From positions 28,050 to 92,049 of the forward strand of contig VGFS01000002.1 in assembly GCA_016868785.1 (NCBI GenBank): 64,000 nucleotides of DNA. Reading direction: 5' to 3'. This document shows positions 10,147-18,873 of the stretch, one piece after another. Within the stretch, counting starts at the first letter, position 1, and each line of letters begins with the position of its first letter. The DNA is from Bacteroidota bacterium (GTDB lineage: Bacteria; Bacteroidota; Bacteroidia; NS11-12g; UBA955). The position numbers and the translations under genes were made by a program. The notes under the pieces were generated by a model. It ran no database searches. It had not been told where the DNA came from and worked only from the letters and a program-made list of their open reading frames with translations.

Positions 10147-10310
10147 GTTTATGGTACTCGGCAGCAAAGGCAAACCACCGCTTCATGTTGGGTGCGGCAT
10201 ATTCTTTGGGCCCAAGATTTTCTCAAATCATTCAGGGGATTCGTTAAAAGTAAATTGCACTTGTAAATTCATTTGTAATCGCCTTGTGTGAATCAGTACC
10301 TTTGAATGAA

Positions 10311-10904
10311 ATGTCGACCGACAAAGAAATTCCGAAGCCTCAAATTCATCCTACTGCTGTGGTGGATGAGGGCGCTGTGATTGGTGCGGGCACCAAGATT
10401 TGGCATTTTTGTCATATATCTGGGAATGCCGTTTTGGGCGAAAATTGTCAGGTAGGGCAGAATGTCTTTATCGACAACGACGTGGTGGTGGGTAGTGGAG
10501 TAAAGATTCAAAACAACGTTTCATTGTACAAGGGCGTGATGGTGGGCGATCAGTGTTTTATTGGTCCGAGTGCCGTATTCACCAACGTGATCAATCCTCG
10601 TTCGGCGGTTGTCAGGAAAACCGAGTTTAAAGCCACTCTTTTGGAGCAGGGTGTGAGTATTGGCGCCAACGCCACCATTGTGTGTGGGGTAAAGTTGGGT
10701 GCATTTGCCTTTATTGGTGCGGGCGCGGTGGTTACGGAAGACGTGAAGCCCTATGCTTTGATGGTGGGTGTACCGGCCAAGCAGGTTGGTTGGATGAGTG
10801 AATATGGAGAAAAGTTGGCGTTTGATGCCCAGGGCCATGCGGTTTGTTTGGGATCTGGGGTTAAGTATGTATTGGAAAACGGTCAAGTGAAAGTAGTATC
10901 ATAA
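10311..10904 (+). CDS. Left-handed beta-helix (hexapeptide) N-acetyltransferase, WlbB/WbpD-like
   Basis: IHPTAVVDEGAVIGAGTKIWHFCHISGNAVLGENCQVGQNVFIDNDVVVGSGVKIQNNVSLYKGV; start 10311 preceded by TACCTTTG at 10297-10304. Confidence 0.85.
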   Translation: MSTDKEIPKPQIHPTAVVDEGAVIGAGTKIWHFCHISGNAVLGENCQVGQNVFIDNDVVVGSGVKIQNNVSLYKGVMVGDQCFIGPSAVFTNVINPRSAVVRKTEFKATLLEQGVSIGANATIVCGVKLGAFAFIGAGAVVTEDVKPYALMVGVPAKQVGWMSEYGEKLAFDAQGHAVCLGSGVKYVLENGQVKVVS

Positions 10905-10906
10905 CC

Positions 10907-11941
10907 ATGGGAAAACGGAATATTTTGGTCACAGGGGGATTGGGATTCATTGGGTCTCACACTGTATTGTGTTTGGATGCGGCGGGGTACAATCCCATCA
11001 TCATCGATAATTTGCACAACTCACGCATCGAGGTTTTGGATGCTTTGACGTCGTTGTTGGGCTATCGTCCTACCTATGTTCAGGGCGATGTCAATGATAC
11101 TGAACTATTGCAGGGGTTGTTTGATGCGCATCGTCCGGAGGCGGTCATTCACTTCGCGGCGCACAAAGCGGTGGGTGAGAGCGTTGAAAACCCCTTGATG
11201 TATTATCATAACAACTTGGTTGGTTTGATTACTTTGTTGGATACCATGAAATTGAAGGGCTGTAGCAAAATGGTGTTCAGCAGCAGTTGCACGGTGTATG
11301 GCGAACCTGAATCAGTGCCCGTAAAGGAGAGTACTCCTACACGTCCGGCGGCAAGTCCTTACGGGGCTACCAAGCAAATGGCCGAGGTCATCCTCAAAGA
11401 CAATGCTTGGTGCGAGGTTCAGTGTCTTCGGTATTTTAATCCGGTGGGTGCGCATCCTACGGCAAAAATTGGTGAGTTGCCTTTGGGTGTTCCCAACAAT
11501 TTGATTCCATACCTGACCCAAACGGTGGCCGGAATTCGGGAGCGATTGACGGTTTATGGGGGTGATTATCCTACGGCGGATGGCACGTGTATTCGCGATT
11601 ATATCCATGTGATGGACTTGGCGGAAGCGCATGTGGCGGCCATCGACCGGTTGTTTTCCACTTCCAAGCAGTTAGATGTGTTACCTGGAGATCCCTCTGC
11701 TGGGGTATTTGAGGTGTTCAACATTGGTACGGGGGTTGGTTATTCTGTTCTGGAGGTGATTCAGGCCTTTGAGGCGGCCACGGGTAAAAAAGTGAATTAC
11801 ACGGTTGGCGATCGCAGGCCGGGTGATGTGGTGGCGGTTTGGGCCGATACCGACAAAGTAAACAATGTGTTGGGGTGGTCGGCAAAACGCGACCTTACCA
11901 CAATGATGAAAGACGCATGGCATTGGCAGGAAAACTGCTAG
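10907..11941 (+). CDS. galE: UDP-glucose 4-epimerase
   Basis: [56 protein letters not shown]. Confidence 0.95.
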   Translation: MGKRNILVTGGLGFIGSHTVLCLDAAGYNPIIIDNLHNSRIEVLDALTSLLGYRPTYVQGDVNDTELLQGLFDAHRPEAVIHFAAHKAVGESVENPLMYYHNNLVGLITLLDTMKLKGCSKMVFSSSCTVYGEPESVPVKESTPTRPAASPYGATKQMAEVILKDNAWCEVQCLRYFNPVGAHPTAKIGELPLGVPNNLIPYLTQTVAGIRERLTVYGGDYPTADGTCIRDYIHVMDLAEAHVAAIDRLFSTSKQLDVLPGDPSAGVFEVFNIGTGVGYSVLEVIQAFEAATGKKVNYTVGDRRPGDVVAVWADTDKVNNVLGWSAKRDLTTMMKDAWHWQENC

Positions 11942-12108
11942 GACGCGCCAAAATGTCGATCTAGGTTTCTGTATTGTATTGCTTCGGCGATGTGGTTTTT
12001 CTGTATTTGCTGTTCTCCTTCGAGGTCGGCAATGGTGCGGGCAATTTTCAGTAGTTTGTGATAGGCGCGCGCACTGAGGTTTAGTTTTTCCATGGCCAAA
12101 TTACTTGC

Positions 12109-12180
12109 GGATAACTTCAGTACAACTGTATACGAACAAGGCGATGATTATTTTTCAATAGCAGCAGAACCCAAAAATTA
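12109..12180 (+). pseudogene. 3' remnant of an unidentified foreign gene inside the yifB scar
   Basis: Frame reads [23 protein letters not shown] and stops 8 nt before the next ATG, as in an operon. Confidence 0.4.
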
Positions 12181-12188
12181 AGAACACC

Positions 12189-12233
12189 ATGTACATTATC
12201 AATAAGGAAACTAATAGGATTGAAAAGATAGAA
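12189..12233 (+). pseudogene. 5' remnant of a DUF4268/NucS-like nuclease-family gene
   Basis: ATG TAC ATT ATC AAT AAG GAA ACT AAT AGG ATT GAA AAG ATA GAA = MYIINKETNRIEKIE, resembling the N-terminus of that family (from memory); then runs into antisense yifB sequence. Confidence 0.45.
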
Positions 12234-12322
12234 ACGGCATGGCGCAAGCTTCAACAGATACTACAATCCCCTCTACACCCGCTAATGCGGCTGCATATCC
12301 CTTCACTACCATAAAAAAATTG

Positions 12323-12814
12323 TTATAAAATGGGCTGTCCTTTTTCTATTTTGATTCCGATGTCTACCACGCCATTTAATTTTTCATCCCGCATGTTTTG
12401 AGAGAGGGTCCAGGTGTAGGTTCCTGGGGCCATTTTTGTTTGAATATACACGGGTTTTAGGTAGGTGATGAGGTTCGACATGCCTTCTCCTAGCCAGCGA
12501 CCGGTTTGGTCGGCCAGTTCAATTTGCACTTGTTGTTTGGTGTTGGTATTGTTCCCTTGAATTTGGGAAATGAGCCAAATGTTGCTGTATGCGTAGGTTC
12601 CTTGAATACGCAAACTCAGGTACAGGTTGGTGTAGTGGGTTGAATCGTCGATGGTGAACGTAAATGTTTTTGAATCGCTCCATGACCAGGTTTTGTTGGG
12701 TATTTCTTGGAACTCTTCGGCCAGGGTATTTTTGGGCATGTCGCAGCTTGAGAACAAGGCGATGACGGTTGTGGTAAATGCCAGCAGGGTGTATTTAGGC
12801 AATGTGATTTTCAT
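12323..12814 (-). CDS. gldH: Gliding motility lipoprotein GldH
   Basis: Lipobox ALFSSC; about 160 aa GldH-type domain (NLYLSLRIQGTYAYSNIWLISQIQ...DIGIKIEK). Confidence 0.85.
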   Translation of the reverse strand: MKITLPKYTLLAFTTTVIALFSSCDMPKNTLAEEFQEIPNKTWSWSDSKTFTFTIDDSTHYTNLYLSLRIQGTYAYSNIWLISQIQGNNTNTKQQVQIELADQTGRWLGEGMSNLITYLKPVYIQTKMAPGTYTWTLSQNMRDEKLNGVVDIGIKIEKGQPIL

Positions 12815-13901
12815 GAATGAATTGTTTTAGAAGCGTTTGAATCATGGTTTGGGTTTCAACGAGTGGGGTTACCGCTGATGAAACCACAAATATTGGGACA
12901 TTGTTGGGCCAAAGGTATTGCAGTTTTACCCAATCTTTTCGGGTGGTGACCACGGCTAAATTGGGGTGAGTTTTTTGAATTTTTAGAAATTCTGCGGTGA
13001 TTTTCATGACACTGTCTTGGTTGAATCGATGGTGATCGGGCAGGGCATGATGTTTCACCACTTGGTCGTTTTTGAGGTTATTGAGCACTCTTTGAGGGTT
13101 GGCGATCCCTGTAACCAAAAAGATGGGTTCTGTGCTGAGTGTTTTGGAGGTATCGAAAGGCGAGGTGGGCGGGGTGGTTTGGGTAGACAGGAAACCGATG
13201 TGTTGTTCCCAGGCCACATTTTTTTGGGTTGTGGGGCTGAGGGACATCCATGTTTTCATGGAACGAAGCAAGGATTCCTTGGTGTGTTGTAATTCTGTCG
13301 GATTCAGGGTGTTGGGGCAGTTGGAAATCAGCACGGCGTTGGCATTTCTTGCAGCCCATGGAAATTCGCGAAGCCTGCCTGCGGGCATGGGCCAATCGCG
13401 GGTGAACAGTTTATGGTAATCACAAACGAGGATGCTCAACGTGGGGTTGAGGCGCAAATGCTGAAATCCATCATCGAGGAGCACCATCGACAGGCTTGGC
13501 GATTCGCGGTGCATGGTTTGGATACCGGTTACTCGGTTTTCGCATACCGCCATGGTATTGGCTTGTGCCTGGATGGCTGTGGCAATTTCTAGGGGTTCAT
13601 CGCCAATTTCATCGGCGGTGGATTGGTTTGTTAACCACCGGAATCCGGTTGTTTTGCGGTTGTATCCGCGAGACAGGATGCCAATGTTTTTTGGGGACTG
13701 TCCCAACAGCAAGAGTTGGCTATGGAGCCACATCAGGGTGGGTGTTTTGCCAGATCCGCCAACGCTTAGGTTTCCAACGACGATGTTTGGTAGGGTTGCG
13801 GTTTGTCTAAGTCCTGCGAAATCATAGATCCACCGTTTGACTTGGGCAATGATGCCCCAAATCAATCCGAGTGGCGACAGTATGATTCCGAGTATTGACA
13901 T
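12795..13901 (-). CDS. lpxK: Tetraacyldisaccharide 4'-kinase
   Basis: VVGNLSVGGSGKTPTLMWL; ILSRGYNRKT; GDEPLEIA; LLDDGFQHLRL; VTGIANP. Confidence 0.94.
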   Translation of the reverse strand: MSILGIILSPLGLIWGIIAQVKRWIYDFAGLRQTATLPNIVVGNLSVGGSGKTPTLMWLHSQLLLLGQSPKNIGILSRGYNRKTTGFRWLTNQSTADEIGDEPLEIATAIQAQANTMAVCENRVTGIQTMHRESPSLSMVLLDDGFQHLRLNPTLSILVCDYHKLFTRDWPMPAGRLREFPWAARNANAVLISNCPNTLNPTELQHTKESLLRSMKTWMSLSPTTQKNVAWEQHIGFLSTQTTPPTSPFDTSKTLSTEPIFLVTGIANPQRVLNNLKNDQVVKHHALPDHHRFNQDSVMKITAEFLKIQKTHPNLAVVTTRKDWVKLQYLWPNNVPIFVVSSAVTPLVETQTMIQTLLKQFIHENHIA

Positions 13902-15322
13902 CAGATGAGGTCGAAGGTTTGTCCTTTTTCTGGCAGGTGAACGGTGGTATGATCAACGTCGTTTGCCAGGAGTTCCATTTGGGTGGCATCGCCGTGCACC
14001 AGAAACAATTGTTTGAGGGAACCTTCATTGGAGGCATGGAAATAGTTGAGCATTTGGGGATGGTCTGGGTGGGCACTAAACACATCGGTGCGCTTGATTT
14101 TTGCGTGCACTGGACGGGGTTTGCCGTTGATTTCCACGAAATCTTGGCCCGAGAGCAATCGATGTCCGAGTGTACCTTCCGCACAAAAACCAGCGATCAA
14201 AATGGTGTTTTCGGGGTAACCCACATTGTTTCTCACGTGCATTTGAATTCTACCGCCTTCTACCATGCCGGCGGCGCTAATGATGACGCAGGGGGTGTTC
14301 ATGACGCTGAGCATTTCGCTTTCTTTTTCGTCTTCGATGATTTGCAGCAGTGGGAAATCGAACAGGCTCCCGTGTTGTTGTTGAAACGCTTGGGCTTCTT
14401 CGTTCAGGAAGTCGATGTTGTGCTGATAAACCTTGGTACTTCTGATGGCCAGGGGGCTATCGGTGAAGATGGGTATTTCGGGCAAACGACCGGCGCGGTA
14501 CAATTGGTGAATGGTAAAAATGATGGCTTGGGTTCTGCCCACGCTGAAGGCGGGAATCACCAACTTTCCACCGCGGTTAACACAGGTATCAATGATTTCT
14601 TCCAGGAGTGAATCCTCGGCTTTTTGGGAGTCGGTGGCGTGTTTTCTGCCGCCGTAGGTACTTTCAGAGACCAGGTAGTTCAAGCCCGACATAGGTTTTG
14701 GATCTCGCACCAACTTAGAATTGGCGTTGCCCAAATCTCCGGTAAAGCCCACCACGGTTTTTTGTCCGTTGTGGTTCACGGTAAACCGCACACTGGCTGC
14801 GCCGAGAATGTGACCGGCCTCGTAGAGGCTGATGCTAAATTCTTCATTGAAGGCATATTCTACACCGTAGGGCAGACTCACCGATTGGTCTAGCATTTCG
14901 GTGATGTGTTTTTTGGTATACAGGGTTTGCACTTGGGGCTGTTTGCCTTTTTTAAACCGTTTGCCAGAATTTTTCCAAATGGCTTTTTGTTTGGCTGCGA
15001 GTTCCATGCGCTGGATATTCAAGCTATCATGGAGGAGGTAATCGCTGAGTTCCAAGGTAGGTTCTGTGCCGATGATGGTGCCCGAGAACCCTTGTCTTAT
15101 CAAGTTGGGTACGTTGCCTGAGTGGTCGATATGTGCATGGGTAAGTATCAACAGATCAATGGATTTTGGGTCGAACGGAAACGAGGCATTTCTTTCTTCG
15201 AATTCTTTTCTTTTTTCATAATCCAATCCACAATCAATCAAAACCCGTGTGCCACTCGGAAGTTCCAGTAAATGCATGCTGCCTGTGACTTGTCGAGCCG
15301 CTCCCCAAAAAGTAATTTTCAT
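13901..15322 (-). CDS. MBL-fold RNA-processing exonuclease (beta-CASP/CPSF-like)
   Basis: LTHAHIDHSGNVPNLIRQGF; GFTGDLGN; VIPAFSVGRTQAI; beta-CASP and RNA-specificity regions (SAAGMVEGGRI; RPVHAKIKRTDVFSAHPD). Confidence 0.92.
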   Translation of the reverse strand: MKITFWGAARQVTGSMHLLELPSGTRVLIDCGLDYEKRKEFEERNASFPFDPKSIDLLILTHAHIDHSGNVPNLIRQGFSGTIIGTEPTLELSDYLLHDSLNIQRMELAAKQKAIWKNSGKRFKKGKQPQVQTLYTKKHITEMLDQSVSLPYGVEYAFNEEFSISLYEAGHILGAASVRFTVNHNGQKTVVGFTGDLGNANSKLVRDPKPMSGLNYLVSESTYGGRKHATDSQKAEDSLLEEIIDTCVNRGGKLVIPAFSVGRTQAIIFTIHQLYRAGRLPEIPIFTDSPLAIRSTKVYQHNIDFLNEEAQAFQQQHGSLFDFPLLQIIEDEKESEMLSVMNTPCVIISAAGMVEGGRIQMHVRNNVGYPENTILIAGFCAEGTLGHRLLSGQDFVEINGKPRPVHAKIKRTDVFSAHPDHPQMLNYFHASNEGSLKQLFLVHGDATQMELLANDVDHTTVHLPEKGQTFDLI

Positions 15323-15326
15323 CTCA

Positions 15327-15334
15327 CAAAATTA
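15327..15334 (-). promoter_or_regulatory. -7 box TAATTTTG, 4 nt before the MBL exonuclease start
   Basis: Minus strand TAATTTTG-TGAG-ATG(15322). Confidence 0.6.
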
Positions 15335-15487
15335 CGCTCAACCACGGGTTTTGATTGTGTTTGTTATCAACTGATTAATGATTTGTACAACGGTGTATTA
15401 ATGTTCGTTAGCTGGGGAACGACACAGTTTCAAGATTACGATTGGTTTAACAACAGGGAGATGGGTTTGCGATTGATTTCGTAGACC

Positions 15488-15495
15488 TATCTTTG
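15488..15495 (+). promoter_or_regulatory. -7 box TATCTTTG, 4 nt before rsmI start
   Basis: TATCTTTG-CTTT-ATG(15500). Confidence 0.65.
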
Positions 15496-15499
15496 CTTT

Positions 15500-16204
15500 A
15501 TGACAGTGGGAAAATTGTATTTGGTACCGACGCCAATTGGGAATTTGGGCGACATGACCTACCGGGCGGTGGAGGTGTTGAATACGGTGAGTAAGATTTT
15601 GGCGGAGGACACAAGAACCACGCGGGTTTTGTTGAATCATTATCAGATTCAGACGCGGTTGGAGAGTTTTCACCAGCACAACGAGCACGGGAAGTTGGCA
15701 TCGGTAATTCAGGAGTTGGCATCGGGCGCTCAGATTGCGCAGGTGAGTGATGCGGGAACGCCGGGCATTTCTGATCCGGGGTTTTTGTTGGCGCGGGCTT
15801 GTGTGGATGCGGGCATTCCTTTTGAGGTTTTGCCGGGTGCTACGGCGTTTGTGCCGGCATTGGTGAAGAGTGGATTTGCCTTACACCAATTCCGATTCGA
15901 GGGGTTTTTGCCTCAGAAGAAGGGTCGACAGACCCGCATTTTGGCGTTGGCGGCGAATCCGGATACCACGGCATTTTACGAAAGTCCGCATAAAATTCTG
16001 AAGACGTTGGAGCAATTGAAGGAGGCGTGTGCACCCCAGCGCAGAATCAGTGTTTCGCGGGAGATATCGAAGAAGTTTGAGGAGACGGTGAATGGCAGCA
16101 TCGCGGAGGTGTTGTTGCACTTTCAAAAACATACACCCAAGGGAGAATTTGTGGTAGTGTTAGAAGGGTGCAATGACAAAAGCACAGCGGGTTATGACAA
16201 ATGA
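15500..16204 (+). CDS. rsmI: 16S rRNA (cytidine(1402)-2'-O)-methyltransferase
   Basis: LYLVPTPIGNLGDMTYRAVEVL; LAEDTRTTRVLLNHY; VSDAGTPGISDPGFLL; LPGATAFVPALVKSG. Confidence 0.95.
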   Translation: MTVGKLYLVPTPIGNLGDMTYRAVEVLNTVSKILAEDTRTTRVLLNHYQIQTRLESFHQHNEHGKLASVIQELASGAQIAQVSDAGTPGISDPGFLLARACVDAGIPFEVLPGATAFVPALVKSGFALHQFRFEGFLPQKKGRQTRILALAANPDTTAFYESPHKILKTLEQLKEACAPQRRISVSREISKKFEETVNGSIAEVLLHFQKHTPKGEFVVVLEGCNDKSTAGYDK

Positions 16205-18071
16205 AAAATCAAAGCAGGGAACAATGACAAAACCCAAGAGAATTTCTCTCCTTTTGTTGGTGATACTGCCATCCATTCTGTTTTGGTTGGCATGGGAGCC
16301 GATGCCGTTTACACCCTTGGTTTTTGTGGCGTTTGCGCCATTGTTGATGCTTGCCCATCACGCGAGAAAAATGGGCGGGTGGCAGCATTTCGGGTTGGTG
16401 TTTTTATCGCTGTTGTTGTGGAACATCACCACCACTTGGTGGGTTTGGTTTGCCTCTGATGTGGGTGCAGTGGCGATGCTGCTGATGAACTCTTTTTTCA
16501 TGTTTTTGCCGTTTGGTTTGTGGCGGATGTGGGCGCGTTTATCGCCGCAGCAGTGGCAGTGTCGTTGGCGTGCAGATTACCTTTTCATAGCCATTTGGTT
16601 GTTGTACGAATTTGCCCACCATCGTTGGGATTTGTCGTGGCCGTGGTTGTGTTTGGGCAATGCATTTAGCGGGATGACGTGGTATGTGCAGTGGTACGAA
16701 TACACAGGTACGTTGGGTGGTTCTGCGCTGATTTTGTTGGTGAATGTGTGGGTTTATCGTTGGATGTTGCTGTGGCGCATGGCTGATGAGCGCGCAGTTG
16801 ATGGGGGCACAGATACCGCTTTGACGGGCATTTCTGATGTGAAAGCGCTTGATGGAACAGCGATTCCTTTTTGGAAACGCGGCAGGGTGAAACCCCTGTT
16901 AACGGCGCTGATTTTACTAGTTGTGATGGGGTTGATATCGGTGTGGTTGGGTCGTCGGGCGGAGGGGGATTTCATTTCGGACAAGGGCTATTGGGTGGCG
17001 TCGATTCAGCCGAATTACGACACTTACGAGGAGAAGTTTGTGTTGGATCCGATGCAGATGGTGAGGGAGATGCAGGCCACCACGGATTCGGCGAAGCGGG
17101 TGTTGGCGCGGCGCGGTGCGTTGTTGGATTGTGTGTTGTGGCCAGAAACTTCGTTGGTGAGCAGCATCAATGTGGATTTTATGGAATCGGATCAGCAGGT
17201 TTCGTTTTTGCAGGGGATACGCCTGCACGATTCGGGCAAAACCGATTATTTGATGGGGGTAAACATGGTAAAGTGGTATCCTTGGTCGGGCAAGGGCAAA
17301 CCGCAGGTGTTTATGCCGGACAAATCGATGGGGGTGGTGGCGGCGGCCCGACAGAGTAACGATCCCAATTATTGGTATACGCTGCACAATTCGGCATTGT
17401 GGTTGGGCGATTCGATTCGATACTACCACAAATCAAAGTTGGTGCCGGGCACGGAGCAGTTGCCGTTTGTGACTACTTTGCCATTTTTGGAGTCGCTGGC
17501 GATATCGTTGGACGAAAATTCTGCTTCAGGCACGTTGGGCAAGAGCTATCGGGCGATGGCTTTGGGCGATGGGGTGAAGGTGGCACCGGTGATTTGTTAC
17601 GAGAGCATTTACGGCGATTATGTGAGCGATTATGTGGGTGATGGGGCGCAGTGGTTGGCGGTGGTTACGAATGATGCGTGGTGGCGGAATACGGCTGGAC
17701 ACAAACAGCATTTTTCTTATGCCAAGTTGCGGGCCATCGAGCAGAGAAAGTGGGTGGGCAGGGCGGCCAATACGGGCATTTCGGGGTTCATTGATCCCAA
17801 GGGGGAGTCGGTAATGGAGTCGGTGTGGTATCAGGGCAGGGCGGGCAGGTGCGATGTTCCTTTGACCGATATTGTGAATTCGGTGGAACAGGGAAATGAA
17901 GAAGGCGATTTTGTGGTGGGTGCGGGCACGCAATTGGCGATGGTTCAGCGCATCGTGCCGAACAACAAAAAAACGGTGTATCAGCGGTTGGGTGATTTGG
18001 GCATTTTGGTGATTTTGTGGGTGATTTTGTGGCTGATGGCGTTACGGAGTCGGCGAAAGATGGAGCATTAG
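16194..18071 (+). CDS. lnt: Apolipoprotein N-acyltransferase
   Basis: Multi-TM N-terminus plus nitrilase-like domain (VLWPETSL; HKSKLVPGTEQLPF; APVICYESIYGDYV; VTNDAWW). Start uncertain among 16173, 16194 and 16224. Confidence 0.92.
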   Translation: MTNEKSKQGTMTKPKRISLLLLVILPSILFWLAWEPMPFTPLVFVAFAPLLMLAHHARKMGGWQHFGLVFLSLLLWNITTTWWVWFASDVGAVAMLLMNSFFMFLPFGLWRMWARLSPQQWQCRWRADYLFIAIWLLYEFAHHRWDLSWPWLCLGNAFSGMTWYVQWYEYTGTLGGSALILLVNVWVYRWMLLWRMADERAVDGGTDTALTGISDVKALDGTAIPFWKRGRVKPLLTALILLVVMGLISVWLGRRAEGDFISDKGYWVASIQPNYDTYEEKFVLDPMQMVREMQATTDSAKRVLARRGALLDCVLWPETSLVSSINVDFMESDQQVSFLQGIRLHDSGKTDYLMGVNMVKWYPWSGKGKPQVFMPDKSMGVVAAARQSNDPNYWYTLHNSALWLGDSIRYYHKSKLVPGTEQLPFVTTLPFLESLAISLDENSASGTLGKSYRAMALGDGVKVAPVICYESIYGDYVSDYVGDGAQWLAVVTNDAWWRNTAGHKQHFSYAKLRAIEQRKWVGRAANTGISGFIDPKGESVMESVWYQGRAGRCDVPLTDIVNSVEQGNEEGDFVVGAGTQLAMVQRIVPNNKKTVYQRLGDLGILVILWVILWLMALRSRRKMEH

Positions 18072-18208
18072 TCGGAGGCTACTATGAATGTGGCCATTGA
18101 GGTGGCGGTGGCTGCCATTTGATGGTTTTTTTGTTGCGCTGAATCGGAGATTCAAGTCCCAGAAAATTGGGTAGAAATTGGGTATCGGAAAGGCGTGAAA
18201 ATTTGATG

Positions 18209-18216
18209 TATCTTTG
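18209..18216 (+). promoter_or_regulatory. -7 box TATCTTTG, 4 nt before ATG 18221
   Basis: TATCTTTG-TGAT-ATG. Confidence 0.65.
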
Positions 18217-18220
18217 TGAT

Positions 18221-18514
18221 ATGAGCACTGATTTCCAACAGCGATTGTTGAGAATCCGCCTGAGGGTGGAGGAAGTGGCGCAGGAAAATGTGTCGTTGAA
18301 ACAGGCAAATTCCACCTTAACGGAGGAGTTGGAGGGGCTCAAGAAAACCATCGCACTACAAAAAAATGCCTTGGCAGAACTAAAAGAAGAGAATAAATTG
18401 ATTAAACTTGCAAAGGAAATGTCGATGAGTGGCTCAGACGTTCACGATTTAAAAATCAAGATCAACGAGCTGGTTAGAGACATTGATAGATGCATAGATT
18501 TACTAAACGAATAA
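18221..18514 (+). CDS. Hypothetical coiled-coil protein upstream of zapA
   Basis: MSTDFQQRLLRIRLRVEEVAQENVSLKQANSTLTEELEGLKKTIALQ... coiled coil; start supported by the promoter box. Confidence 0.75.
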   Translation: MSTDFQQRLLRIRLRVEEVAQENVSLKQANSTLTEELEGLKKTIALQKNALAELKEENKLIKLAKEMSMSGSDVHDLKIKINELVRDIDRCIDLLNE

Positions 18515-18522
18515 TATTTTAA

Positions 18523-18807
18523 GTGCAACCCAACGACAGCATTCTGATCAACGTAAACATCGACAATCGGGCGATGCGTTTGCGTGTAGCGGTCAAGGAT
18601 GAGGAGGATGTTCGGTTGTCGGCCCAAGTGCTCAACCAGCGCATCAATGCTTTCAAGAGTTTTCATGCGCAAGAACCCACAGACCGCTTATCGTGGGCGG
18701 CACTGGATTTGGCGGGCGAAGTAGTACGCCATGGCAAAAGCCATCGCAATTTGGACGATCTTCTGGAAGCGGAAATTTCGGCCATGGAGCGGCTCTTGTT
18801 TGCTTGA
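18523..18807 (+). CDS. zapA: Cell division protein ZapA
   Basis: GTG start; ILINVNIDNRAMRLRVAVKDEEDVRLSAQVLNQRIN... small ZapA-type protein upstream of rny. Confidence 0.82.
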   Translation: MQPNDSILINVNIDNRAMRLRVAVKDEEDVRLSAQVLNQRINAFKSFHAQEPTDRLSWAALDLAGEVVRHGKSHRNLDDLLEAEISAMERLLFA

Positions 18808-18873
18808 TAATATTGTTTACTCGGTAAAAATCTCTGTGTCTATCTCCGCAAAAAATTAAAGGAATAGCACAAA

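Larger units (their letters stand above)
11938..12312 (-). pseudogene. Internally deleted yifB/comM (Mg-chelatase-like AAA+ ATPase): N- and C-terminal ends remain
   Basis: N-terminus from complement 12312: MVVKGYAAALAGVEGIVVSVEA. C-terminus, complement about 12123 to 11938: ...[57 protein letters not shown]. Same strand and correct order, middle replaced by unrelated sequence. Confidence 0.82.

Noticed and set aside
10147-10296. Possible tRNA or ncRNA in the gap after the PiT terminator
   Set aside because: No cloverleaf, TTCGANNC-like arm or stable structure found by eye; likely promoter region for the acetyltransferase.
13895-14611. 238-aa plus-strand ORF
   Set aside because: Antisense to the MBL/beta-CASP exonuclease.
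13901-15322. Defence-system nuclease
   Set aside because: MBL/beta-CASP RNA-specificity architecture next to lpxK is an ordinary RNA-processing enzyme; no defence partner nearby.
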